From contig CM038220.1 of NCBI GenBank assembly GCA_021442155.1, forward strand, positions 74,697,817 to 74,761,816: a stretch of DNA of 64,000 nt, written 5' to 3'. This document shows, piece after piece, positions 35,500 through 46,925 of the stretch (position 1 is its first letter; each line of letters begins with the position of its first letter). The stretch comes from Cymbidium sinense (lineage: Eukaryota; Streptophyta; Magnoliopsida; Asparagales; Orchidaceae). The position numbers and the translations under genes are program-made. The notes beneath the pieces were generated by a model. It had not been told where the DNA came from. It saw only the letters and a program-made list of their open reading frames with translations, and did no database searches.

Positions 35500-37560
35500 A
35501 ACTTATGCTTTCCTTCTCAAACCAAACCTCAAATTCATGCCAAATCCATACCAAAATTTCAAACTCATAATCAATCCTATGATCAGATCCAAGCTCAAAA
35601 TTCTCCATAAACCTTATGACTGAATTCCATGCCTTTAGCCTTAGCCAAGTCCAATTAAATTCCAATTCAATTAATTTTCTCAAATATCAATTCAATCTCT
35701 CAATAATTTGTCAAATCCAAATCCAAACTCAATTCCAAGTGATTAAAACTCAAAATCAAATCCAAGTTCCAAAATTCTTTTCTTAGCCCTATGGACCTAC
35801 CTCCATAAGCTTAACCAAATCTTAACCCAAACCAACCCAAGATCAATTGGTTTCTTTATAAATCAATTATTCCTTCATTTATATTCATAAATATAAATGA
35901 AACCCACCTTCAATGACAAAAAAAAAAATCAAACTAAATTGATTTCCTTTTTTTATCCCTATGGACCTACCTCCATAAGCTTAACAAATCTTAACCTACC
36001 AACCCAAAATCAATTGGTTTATTTATAATTCAATTACTCCTTCATTTGTATTCATAAATGTAAATGAAACCCACCTTCCAATGATAAAAAATAAATCAAA
36101 CTAAATTGATTTCCTTTTTAACCATTTTGTCCTACATCCATGAGCTTGGTCAAATTTGCCTCCAAATCATTCCAAACTCAAGTGATTTTCTCATGAATCA
36201 TTTATATTTATAAATATAAATAAAATATAAATTCAAATGACCAAAACCAAATCCAAAATCAAACCAAAATTCAATTTATGCCCTTTAAGCTAATTTTTTG
36301 GACTTAACCAAAATCCACCTAAACCAAGTCAAAACCAATGGATTTTCTCTTGAATCAATCATTCTCTCAATTATCTATCCAAATATAAATGAAATCTACA
36401 ATCATCAAACAAAACTCAAGTCAACTCAGTCAAGCCCAAGTTAGCTCTTTTAGCTTGAAAACTCCAAATGAGCTAAAGTCCATTGAACTCCAAATTGAGT
36501 GTAGTTGAATATATATTCTAATCCTATGCTCATATATAAGTTCAACTAAACTTAAATCAAGCCAAAACCAAGCCAACTGACCCATTTAGGTCCACTTGAC
36601 CCAAAGTGGCCTAAAGGATCTTTTCGAGCCAAGTTCTAATCCAACCCAAATTGGATTGAACCAAGCCCATCCAAGCCTAATAGAATGATCAACAATCACC
36701 CTAGGATGATCAATCACTTTGAATTGGGCCAAACCAAGTTAACTTGGTCATTTGACCAAGTGAACCATTAGCCCAAATGAAACCCAAACTATCCAAAACT
36801 CATTCTACACCAAATTGGATGAAACCATTGATACACCAACCCATGATCAATGTTTGAACATAACTTGATGATCTATTGAGCCAAATCAAGTCCAATTAGC
36901 CATTTGACCCAAGTTGACCCAAATTGGCCTAAAAGGCCAAAATGGGTCAAATCATAATTTAACCCAAATTGATTGCAACCAATGGCTCAAGTTCATTCCA
37001 AATTGATTATTGAACTTGGTCAAAGCCATAATTGAGCCTAATTTGACCAATTGGTCAACTTGACCAAACCTAGCCCAAATTGGGCTAAAGGGTCAAGTTG
37101 GCCAAAATCCAAATTAAATCCAAATTGATTCAAACCAAAGCCTCTAATCATTTTCAATTGACAATTAAACATGAACCAACACTTAACCCAACCCAATTTG
37201 GTCAATTTGGTCAAATTGGTCAACTTGACCCATTTGACCCATTTGATTCAAAATGGGCCAAAATCAAACCTAGGCCAAATTAATTGAAACCACTTGAACC
37301 AATACTCTTCAAATCATCATTTGAATCTAACCCAATCCTTGGTTTAACCCAATTTGACCAATTGGTCAACCCAACCCAACATTACAATATTATTTGACCA
37401 AATGAATGAAGCCAAAACCCATGAAACCAACCCATGACCCATTGAGGTGACCAAACTGACCCAAACCCATCTTGGGTCAACCTAAAATTAGCCCAAACCC
37501 ACTTGGAACCAAGTTTAATGCAAATCCTCCATGGATCCTCTTATATATTGGATTTCTTCC
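35500..37560 (+). repeat. W-box-rich tract of 5' LTR E
   Basis: C/A-rich sense strand with dense TTGACC, GGTCAA and CCAAA words. Perfect TTGACCAATTGGTCAA palindromes lie at 37043-37058 and 37354-37369. The first part repeats a block with CATTTATATTCATAAATATAAATGAA-like foldbacks (near 35880, 36040 and 36205). Confidence 0.72.
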
Positions 37561-38294
37561 TCTAATGGTAAAGTCCACCCTCCTCTCATCCTTGGCAGCC
37601 ATCAAACTTCCAAATAGGGGATCACCTAAACCACCTAGCCCACCCTAAGTGGGCTAGGCTTGTCATGGAACAAAGGGAGGTGAGCAAACTCACCTCCCTC
37701 CCAAACCGAGAACCAAAGGATCAAGGGATAAACCACCAGCCCATATCAAGCCTTGAGCCACCTCTCACTCCTTCCTCCAACCAATCCAAGCCACATGGAC
37801 TTGATGGAGACCCTCCGGTGCTCTGGTGGCAGTTGGCTGGCCAAAAAATAGAAAGTAATCCCGTCAATCCACCTCACAAATCAAGGGTTATACCCCCTCA
37901 ATTCACATGGAATATCATACCATTCAATTTGTGAGAACTCCCAAGAATGAAACAAAATGCCCTAGCAACTCCAAGAGCATTTTCAAGCCTTCCCCACTTC
38001 AAATTTTCCTCCCCCATGCACAACCAAAATAAGGGAGCTCGATCTAGATCCAAGCTTGCTCATTTCTTAACCAAACATCAATTTCTCTTACACACCTCTT
38101 TCACATGCCTCGTTAAAGCTACCCAAGCCATTTCTTAAGCTTGAAAGCTATCGATGGAGGGACTTTGATAAAGATCGAAGCTCCAATGCTCGATCCTTGG
38201 CCTTCTGAGCTATCCGAGTGGAATAAATTCAATTGCTGCTCAACAAGGCCTCGTCTCTACTAGAAAAAGCTTCCTCAAGAGTGTGAGCCATCGA

Positions 38295-38318
38295 TCTTAG
38301 CTCCAGTGAGGTAATTCC
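38295..38318 (+). promoter_or_regulatory. Conserved splice-donor-like site in 5' LTR E
   Basis: CCAGTGAG/GTAATTCC, junction at 38310/38311. It is preceded by AAGCTTCCTCAAGAGTG, which resembles the AAGCTTCTCTAAGGG before the matching site in the 3' LTR. An element transcript starting upstream could be spliced here. Confidence 0.45.
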
Positions 38319-38639
38319 ATGAAAACTGAGCTCTATCTTAAGTGGTGTTGGTCTTTGGTGAAGAAAATTTGCATGTGAGCCCATCCTAGCCATTAGATCC
38401 TTGTGGATTCCTGTATTAAGATGTGGATTGATTTTGTAGTGAATCCTAGCACAGGTGAACTCATATTGAGCGATGCATGGCGGATGACCTCCGTCGTTCA
38501 TCGCTCACAGGAAGGATGATCATGGGTCATCCGTTCCGTGTGATAGAATAGATGGCTCTGATCAGATCACACTAGATCCATCTATTTTCTCCCTTTATGC
38601 CATGGGATTGATTTACGCCATCCGATCCGATCGGATGGA

Positions 38640-38760
38640 GATGTATCGAGTCCAACCACGACTTAGCGTGCAGATGTGACTACTTAAATAGCCAATCCTA
38701 TGGCACCACGTGGAAAGTGTGTCGTGTCAGTGCGCCAAGTGGCACTAATAGATTAAGGCT
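38640..38760 (+). promoter_or_regulatory. GC-rich island with G-box in 5' LTR E
   Basis: Contains a CACGTG G-box at 38707-38712 within ACCACGTGGAAAG. The 3' LTR has ACACGTGGTG at the same place. G-boxes bind bZIP and bHLH factors; function here is inferred. Confidence 0.4.
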
Positions 38761-40309
38761 TTAATTATATTAATTAAGGTATTTTTAAGGCTGAAACTTT
38801 CATAATTCATAACAAATTGTAAAACAAATCCCAAAAATATAAATAATGGCTCATTTTAAAGGTATTTTAGAGGAGAATCCATTAAAATTATCCTTAATTA
38901 ATCTTGAAAAGTAATTTTAGCTTAATTAAGGTTTAATTAAAAATTTAATTAACTTAATTACTCTTTAATTAATTAACCAATCAATTTCAAAATTTTTAAG
39001 AATGTTTAGGGGGATGACTTCTTCCTCCCCTATTTTTCTTGAAATTTATTGGTTGATTAATTGGAGAAATTGATTGCTTAAGTCATAATTATTTTCTTAG
39101 CTTAATTAAGTGATAATTAAGCATGTGAACATTAATTAATCAACAAATTGGACCCCTTAATCACTGTTGAATAGTGGGGAGACTTAGGAAATTGGATTGG
39201 AACCTCCTTCATAATCTTTCCCCTAAGTTTTCTTCTCTTTTCAACCAAAATGCTAATTAGAGATTAATTAACTAATTAATGACTTAATTAGTTAAATTGA
39301 AACTCAAATCATACCAAATCAAGTTTGATTAAGTAAGAGGGTTATGAAATTAGGTCGGGACCTCTTTCCCAACCTTTTCCCCTTAATCCCATCTCATTTC
39401 AAAGGATAATCAGTTAAATTTGGTAATTAAGTAAAGAGAAATAGATTAATGAATTAATGATTAGTTTAACCTAATTAAAAGAGTAATTGCATTTGAGTTC
39501 CCTTGATTGATCCATGGGTAGACCTTTATGTGTTTAATAACCTAAAAAGGTTTAATGAAATTATGGTTAGCTCATATGTGCGAGAAAACTATAAAAATAA
39601 TTAAGTAAGTTCCTTAAGCTTAATTAATTAATGATTGTGAGCTAATTGAATTAGGCCCCTCTCATTTCATAGGAACATTGCTATTTACTTTCAATTTATT
39701 TGCTTATTACATTGGCTCATAATCATTTAATTAATTATCTTAAGGTAACATAGGTAATGGTTTAATTAATTGATTTAATTCATACATTAACATAATTAAT
39801 TCATAAAATCAACCGAATCAATTTTCATTAAATCAAATTAACTCACACATATTGGAATGAGATTAGAATTAGAAAACCTCTTCTTACATTTCTTAAATCA
39901 AATCAAACATGAAATTAAAAATGACATTAAGAAATTTTGGTTTATTTTAAATGAGTTTATTTAATATGATTGTCCTTAAGAGTTAATTGGATTGAATGAA
40001 ATCATATGCTTATGTCCTTTTATTTCTTTCCAATCATATTAAATGTTGTATGCCACTTGATTCATGCATTCATCTCTTGCAAAATCAATTAAATGAAATG
40101 GTTTCCTTTATATCAAGCTTGCATGTGTTGATTTAAATTAATATATGTATGGCTATTATCATTATTAAATGCAAATATATTTTTCCAAAACTTATAAATG
40201 AATGATTATATATGCTATGAATGCTAGTTATAAATACATAGGAGATGTATGAGATTATAGCTTAGGTGTATGAAGTGAAGTTTTTAGTCTTTCATTCATG
40301 CATTGATTT

Positions 40310-40960
40310 ATGTAAGTAAGAATGTTAATGGGTATATAACTTGGACATCTCGAGAATATGAGGCTTCAGTTTGCCCCATGGGGGTCATTTGAATACCTCA
40401 CTTCCTTAGTTTAACAATGACACGTACTCTATTTAATTTTGTTCTTACATATGTCAATGCTAGAATTTAGATAAGACTTTATTCCATATGCATAAATATT
40501 TCAAAAATATAACCTTAGCATGATCCTTCCATTCTTGTAGTTGTTTGTACATTCATGTGTATCTAAGAATACCGAGTATATCTAGACATTCTGGGGATGC
40601 ACGGCTTTAAGTAGCCCCAATGTGATTTTTACCTCACTCCCTTAGTTAACAATGGTGAAGTACTTGCTTATAACTTTTATACACTTGTGTGTGCTTTTGG
40701 CTAATGAATAAAAGTCTTCCCCTTTCAACTTTATTCCATATAGATAAATATTTCAAAAATGGAATTTTAGCATGATTTTCCACCTTTGTAGTTATTTGTA
40801 CATCCATATGTATTTAAGTAGTTATTTGTACATCTATATATATGTAGTTTGGACATTCCGGGGACGCACATCTTTAAGTAGCCCGAAGAAGATTTTTACC
40901 TCACTCCTCTGGCTCATAATGACAAAGTACTTGCTTAAAACTTTTATACATTTGAATGTG
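40310..40960 (+). repeat. 5' LTR E internal subrepeats, three units
   Basis: Units near 40320, 40560 and 40830 share GACATTC-GGG, CACGGCTTTAAGTAGCCCCA or similar, then ACCTCACTCC and an AATGG-GAAGTACTTGC end. They are the reverse complement of the units in LTRs A and B. Confidence 0.82.
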
Positions 40961-42056
40961 TACTTAGCTAATGAGTGAAAAATCACATTTTCCACAAAAT
41001 TTATTTATGCATCTTTCATTTAAGTGTGCTAAAAACATATTGCATGTATAGGTATGCTTAGGATTTAATCATGTGCATGCTACATATGGTGGAAATAAAT
41101 GAATGCACATGTGTCATGTGATAGTAATTATTTCCAATTAATCTTAAGATGCCTTTTTCTTATTGAATGAGGTCATTTAAAGTGAACCTAAAGCTAGGAT
41201 TAATTAAAATATATAATAAGCCATTCATCAAAGAGAACTTACTAATTAATATGCTTTAGAAGTGATTTAAGTTAGGCATAAAAGAGAGTAATCATCTTTT
41301 TTCTTCTCTTTATAGCACTTAGTTGTTAAGTAAAGAAATGAAATAAAAAGAAAACACTAAGTAAAATTCTCAAATCAATCAAATCACTTAAAATGAAATT
41401 AACTTCTTATAATTAAACCCTTTAAGACTTAGAAAATCATAACAAAGCTTAGTTAAGGCATAACACAAGTCCTAATAAACACACTTTAGAATTAAGTCAC
41501 CATTTCTAGCCTTATGTTAGGGTGGTGCATGGAGTGATGTATGTTTGGTTTTATGATGTATTATTTTAGACTGGATGTTAGGGTGTATGCTTCATAGATT
41601 AGATGGTGAGCCGTGATTAGCCTAATCATGTTTTTTATAGGAGATTGTGCTTAAGGGGTGCTTAAAATAAATATAAATGCTCTCTTTTATAAGTTGCTTA
41701 ACCCCTAAGTATAATCTAAATTAGGATAGGTGGGCTTGGTTACCAATGTGTAGGATGCTAAGTTAAAATTATTCATATAATTATTTGGGTGGTATGGTGT
41801 GCTTAGCTAACACTTATTTTTAGATGTAGTTAGATTTATTTTTCCTATTTTTAATATAATTTTTTTAAGAATTAAAATTAGTGTTATGGGGATTAGGATG
41901 AGCGGTGGCTAAAAAAGCTTTATCCTAGAGGCCATGATGCCTTTGAAGCAAGCACATCCAAATGAAGAAATGAAGGAGGTATGAAGAATGAAGATAAGAA
42001 GACCCCCATAACATTTATTCATTTGTAAAGTATAACTATTCTTTCATATTCTGGGC

Positions 42057-42082
42057 TATATAAGGGTAGAGCTCGGCTACCC
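42057..42082 (+). promoter_or_regulatory. TATA box and hairpin in 5' LTR E
   Basis: A strong TATATAAGG (42057-42065) runs straight into GGGTAG-AGCTCGG-CTACCC, a 6-bp-stem hairpin (42064-42082). The block is conserved in all five LTR copies of the window. It lies about 1.2 kb before the LTR end, so it could drive element transcription with U3 of about 6.7 kb. Confidence 0.6.
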
Positions 42083-43261
42083 ATTTTCTCTTCTCGGGTT
42101 GTACGGTGATACCAAATCTTTCCTTTTTTCTTTGTGTTAGATTTATAAAATGCTTGATGTTATGTTTAAAATGCATAATAGAAATGGCATGCCTCTTTCA
42201 TAGTTTCTTTATGAATGGTGATTTAACATGTGGCCTAGATCCGATTAGGCTCTTAAAAAAAGAATTTAATTTTTCTACCCCAACTATAACTCATAACTAA
42301 ATTTTCTAAATAACTCATAACCTCATATTAAATCAAGATAATTAAAATATTTAACAACCCTTTAGCTGAATGTTGTATGTTGAATATCATGCATTCATAT
42401 TGCTTCACTCTTGCAAAGAGAGGGTTTCCATCCTTGCATGATAGGGGAAGACTTGACCTTTGATGGTCTCCTCTATGGTGAAAAACACATCTTTCTCTCT
42501 GATTTAACCCATAACTCATTTCGACATGCATTTTACATATGAAAATCCTATAGCCTTTGTCAAAATGAAGTGTCCAAAATCAAATAAAATTTGAAAAGAT
42601 TTGCATTAGACTAAGCCATTACTCATACCATTCATGCTCTAGTCTCTTAGGGAGTATGTTTAAGGACTTTAGCCTCTTTTTAAATAATAAAAATCAAACT
42701 ATCTTGCAAAATCATATGACTTGCCTTCATGGATTTAAAGTGTAGGAGGAGTTAGCTGGCTGCCACTCCAAGTGGTTATAAATCTAGCAGTCAGGTGGTT
42801 TATTCTCTCTTGTGGAGGTAAATTGTATGCCCATATTTGCTTGGATTTAAGTCATGCTTTAGCCCTTGTTAAAGCTTCCTAGATTCAAGATCCATGGAGG
42901 CTATTTTCTTCGGGCTACAAGCATAAATCCTCACCTCTTAGGCAATTCCATAATCTTGGGTTGTGTGATTATAAGTCCTTATTTTCTAATAAAATGTCAA
43001 CCTCAACTAAATTAATCCTCTCAATTTCAAACATATAAATCCCAACCATAATATAGATTGAAATGCTCAATAGGCTTCCTAGTATCATGAGCATTTCTAT
43101 TCATCTCCTTTGACTTCGATAATAATCTTCTCCATGAGTTTTCCACTTTAATTTCAAATATAACCAATCCTTTGATAGTCTTGAAATCTTTGGAGACTTT
43201 AATTTCTACTTTAATCGAGTATAAGGAACTCACCTTCTTTAGGATGTAATTAACTATGGGG

Positions 43262-43990
43262 CATGCCTCCAAAGAACTTAACAAACCTAAATTTTCAAAT
43301 GAGAGTCCCATTTTCAAAATCACAAAAATAAATTGAACTCTATTTAACATACCTAAATTTGTTAAAATAGATTTCCCTCTTTCAAAAATCATAATACACT
43401 TGACTCCTACTTAACATTCCAAATTATGTTAAGAGCCTCATTTTCAAATCATAATACACTTGCCTCCTACTTAACATACCAAATTTATTATGTAAGAGCC
43501 TCATTTTCAAAACAAATCAACACATATTCAACACACATGGCTCCTACTTAACATACCAAATTTTTTGAGCAAGAGCCTCATTTTCAAATCAACACATACA
43601 TCAAACACATTTGGTCTCTACTAAACATACCAAATTTGTTAAGTAAAAGCCCCACTTTTAAATCAAATCAACATATATCACAGACATAACAAATCATCAC
43701 AAACAAAAATGTTTTCACTAAATTTTCAAACACATATTTGAAAACATTTTAGCATACCTAAATTTGCTAAGTAAAGGTCTTCCAAATAAATTTTCAAATA
43801 GAACATACAACATATATATCTCCAAAATTCTTTCCAAATATTTGAACCCCACTCAACATACTTGAATTTTTTGAGTATGGGCTCTAAATCAAAATCATAT
43901 GGCAATGTCTCTCCTCCCATTGTAAAAAATCTCTCAAAAAATTCAATGAACCCCACCTAGCATACCTAAATTTGTTAAGTGTGGGTTCAA
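43262..43990 (+). repeat. Tandem array at the LTR-leader junction
   Basis: About eight diverged units of roughly 65-110 bases. Each has CTCCTACTTAACATACC, AAATTTGTTAAGTA and GAGCCTCATTTTCAAATC cores. The first unit overlaps the very end of the 5' LTR (GCCTCCAAAGAACTTAACA), suggesting the array grew from LTR-end sequence. Minus-strand frames of up to 121 residues across it are repeat translations. Confidence 0.75.
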
Positions 43991-45596
43991 ATTCCAAATC
44001 AAGTTTATAAGTCAATGATTGAAGAAAAATATTAAAGAAAGGGTCTAACTCAATTACAATTTAAACAAATGCAATAATTTTAGCATAGTTAGTCTTTTCA
44101 TCCTTCAGTCAGTGCAGTGATCATGGCTTCCAGCAAGTTTGTTTTCCCCTTCCCCTCTGGTGTAGATATGGCCTTAGATCAGGCCAATCTCACCTGACCG
44201 CATCTAATTTATTTTTTCCATGATTTTGAGGGAGTTTGAGTTACTTATGAGGGGACAGCCCTCATAATTATTAGTAGGAGGAGGTGGCTGGACAAACGCC
44301 ACTTATCCACTTTGACATCCAATCTGACTCTGAGTTCCCCTCATCGAAGAGGAAGGCTTCCATGGTTCCCACATGCCATTCAGTGTCTATATTAGTATTT
44401 GCTACTTTAGCACCGGTTCAGTCAGTTTCCTATCATAGTTCTAGTGAGAGCTACTACATCCTCTTTGGTCACCCCAAAGGGGAAGGCTATCTTGGCCTCC
44501 GAGATAGTCTCCCCTACCTTCGAGGTAGGTTCTAGCTCTTGCTTTGCTTTGCTCACCCGCACCCAACTCCACAACAGAAATAGGAAGGTCAACTGAGACC
44601 ACAGTGAGCTAGGAGTTGATGCCTCTCATGGTTAAGGGGTTCTTCCCGTTAGACCTCTCAACTCTTGAGTGGTAGTAGGTTTCACCCCCTCTCAACCTCA
44701 GATTGAGAGGAGGATTATAGGAGGATTTTGCATCACCACCACCACCAACACACATTGAGACACCGGAGAGCATAGGAGGCCTATGCCGTCTTAGGATGTT
44801 CTGCAGTCGGTAGAGCTTTCACTGCAGTCCGGTACCTTGTTTGATCTGAGATCTATGATCTGTAGAGGCATTAGTGGTCAGATCCATAGGGAGAGAGCTG
44901 TGGAGGCTCAAATATCTACTGAGGTGGGTAAGAGAGAGAGAGGTATGCAGAGATGGTTGGTAGCCTCCACGATGGATTTCCACAGCCAGAGGTTGAGTCA
45001 TAGAGAATCTATAGTTGAGAGACAATCGGTGTTGCCATAACACTGCTCCACTCACCGTCCATCATCACCCATTCAGCTTATAATATCTACCACCACCACC
45101 ATGCTTCAAAAGCCCCCCATCTAGGGAAAGACCATCCCCACTGGTGATCCGGCTATGCCCTAAGGATCCCACTCCATCCACTCCATCTGTTGAGGTGAGA
45201 TCGAGCTCCCCTGCTCGATGCTCTACCTCAGCTATGGTCAGAAAGGAGTGGCGACCCAAGAGCATCATCATTGCATCACCTCCACCACAGAAGAGAGAGA
45301 GGGAGGACATAGTCCCCATGATAGTTGATCCTCCCAATGAGGAAGTCTTGATAGTAAGCAACATCTGGTGCATAAAGACAGATGAGCACAGTCATATGGC
45401 TAGTTGGTAATGGGTATTTGTACCAGTCCATCCTGGCATAGTAGATTGATTGATAGATGACATTAGCAGACTACTTTGCCAAGAAAAAATGAATTCTTGG
45501 GAGTGACCATTCAGGTCAGGAGGATGATAGAGTTTTCTTTGATGGTGATGAGGGTGACATGTTGGATGACATAGCTAAGATCCACATGGTTGATGC
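43991..45596 (+). other. Leader of element E with doubtful short frames
   Basis: Between the tandem array and gag. Plus-strand frames at 44284-44535 and 45144-45410 (rich in serine and proline; the second has PPPQKRERED) could be relics of an extra or N-terminal gag region. They match nothing I recognise. No primer-binding site was identified. Confidence 0.4.
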
Positions 45597-46480
45597 ATGG
45601 GGTCCTTACAGTGGGATCTTAGCCAGGAAGGTGTTATGCTCGATGAAGGTGACACTTCTCACTCAACTCATTACCTCCTCCACCATCTTAGGCAGAGGGA
45701 TGATCACATTGACAAGATGGAGAAGAAAGTAGAGGAGTTGTTGGCAGTGGTTTTAGCATTGCAGACCTCAGCCCCAGTTTCACAGCCTTCTCCCATGATT
45801 GCAGATAGACTAGAGTTGGTACATACTTTAGATCATCCTAGGTGCACTCCCGTAGAGAACCATGTTGGTAACTTACATAGGAAGGTTATAGATGGCACCT
45901 CCATGCATGAAAAAGATATCAAGCATATGGTAGAGCACCAGGTGAGGGAAGCGATGGAGCAAGACAGGGGGAGCTCATCCATTCCAAAAGGTATGTTATA
46001 CCTAGACGAATTCAATGTAGTTCAATACCCCCAAAGGGTTTTGTGCCTTCAAGATCTTTGATGTGAGGGAACCCACATCATATTTACATTTTAGCTTGCA
46101 ATGGGGTGATGCACACTCTTGTTCGACTCTTAGTAGCCTAGTAGGGGTTGCATTTGATTGGTATGCCAAACTGCCCAACAGTTCGGTGAGGACAATTTTT
46201 GAGTTAGAGCACCTCTTCGTCAAGAGGTTTGTTGGAACTCAGGAAAGAGTGATTGTAGGTGACCTCATTGTAGCGAAGCAAGTTTCCAATGAGTCCCTCA
46301 TTGATTAAATTCTCAGATGGCACAACCTGAGCATGAAATATGAGCCATAGTTGTTCAAACAACATGCCATTGAGATTCTTCTCAAGAATATTTATGGCCG
46401 ATCACCTTCATGCTTAAGGGATTTACCATCAGGACATTTGAAAAACTAATCAACAAGGCTAGCCTACAAGAGAAAGATAA
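45597..46480 (+). pseudogene. gag: Tat-type gag capsid region (frameshifted)
   Basis: The first 154-residue piece (45597-46061) has a heptad-like segment, HLRQRDDHIDKMEKKVEELL, then a charged stretch. After a frameshift comes YLHFSLQWGDAHSCSTLSSL, followed by AFDWYAKLPNSSVRTIFELE and FVKRFVGTQERV, the plant retrotransposon gag core (family A--WF--LP--SI-S---L---F---F). A further shift gives RWHNLSMKYEP and TFEKLINKASLQE, the end of the Tat gag domain. It would form the particle shell. Multiple stops mean it is dead. Confidence 0.8.
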
Positions 46481-46852
46481 ATAGTTTCCCTTTCCTGACC
46501 AATCATCTCTGCCCAAGTCATAGAAGGTGTTTGAGAAGAAGCCAAGGATAATTGTGTTAGTTGATAGAAGGAAGCAATCAGCCAGAGTCTAGTATGAGAC
46601 CACAGCTCAACCCTTCTTTCCTCTCCTCGCCACCACCTCATCATATCAGCCACAATGGCCATTCCCACCTCCACATAGCATACCTAGTGGTACTCTATCC
46701 CCATGCCAGCTATTACCCTCATACTCTTGCGATAGATTGAATAAGCCATATTCATTCAAGAGGGAGGTAGTTAGAAAAATCTTTAAAAATCTCTTAAAAA
46801 ACCTGACTTTTAGTTACTATAGCCCAAGAGGCCGGAGGAAGAGGGAAAGAGT

Positions 46853-46925
46853 AATGATCATAACTATTGCCTCTACCACCGCATGATTAGCCATGTCTTA
46901 AAACATTGTATTACTCTTAAGAACT
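46853..46925 (+). pseudogene. Gag zinc-binding motif remnant
   Basis: Frame reads YCLYHRMISHVLKHCITLKN, the C-x2-H-x4-H-x4-C variant knuckle (YC-YH---H-TE-C--L) found near the end of Tat gag. The metal ligands are all present, although the surrounding frame is broken. Confidence 0.65.

Larger units (their letters stand above)
35309..43283 (+). repeat. 5' LTR of element E
   Basis: It starts TGTTGACCGTACTATTGGAG, homologous to the 3' LTR start at 53907 and to the reversed end of LTR B. It contains, in order, the C/A-rich W-box tract, a segment with short frames (37660-38140), the donor-like site, a G-box island, an AT-rich tract, three subrepeats, a TATA box and a final segment ending GAACTTAACA. 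About 7.97 kb. The 3' end is placed where similarity to LTR B stops and the tandem array takes over. Confidence 0.78.

Noticed and set aside
37665..38138. Two plus-strand frames (89 and 63 residues) in the 5' LTR of E
   Set aside because: The matching positions in the other LTRs do not keep the frame. They are more likely untranslated leader of the element transcript.
43027..43392. 121-residue minus-strand frame
   Set aside because: It lies across the end of the 5' LTR and the tandem array. Equivalent regions in LTRs A, B and D show no such frame, and its LGMLN phrases come from the repeat unit.
43262..43990. Regular repeats that could suggest a CRISPR array
   Set aside because: The units are diverged, adjacent and AT-rich, without unique spacers, in plant nuclear DNA.
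43980..44000. GGTTCAAATTCC, resembling a tRNA B box
   Set aside because: There is no A box or cloverleaf around it, and it is part of the tandem repeat unit.
44819..45373. Overlapping frames on both strands upstream of gag
   Set aside because: Antisense frames arise from the GC-richer sequence here. Only the plus-strand ones are kept, as doubtful leader frames.
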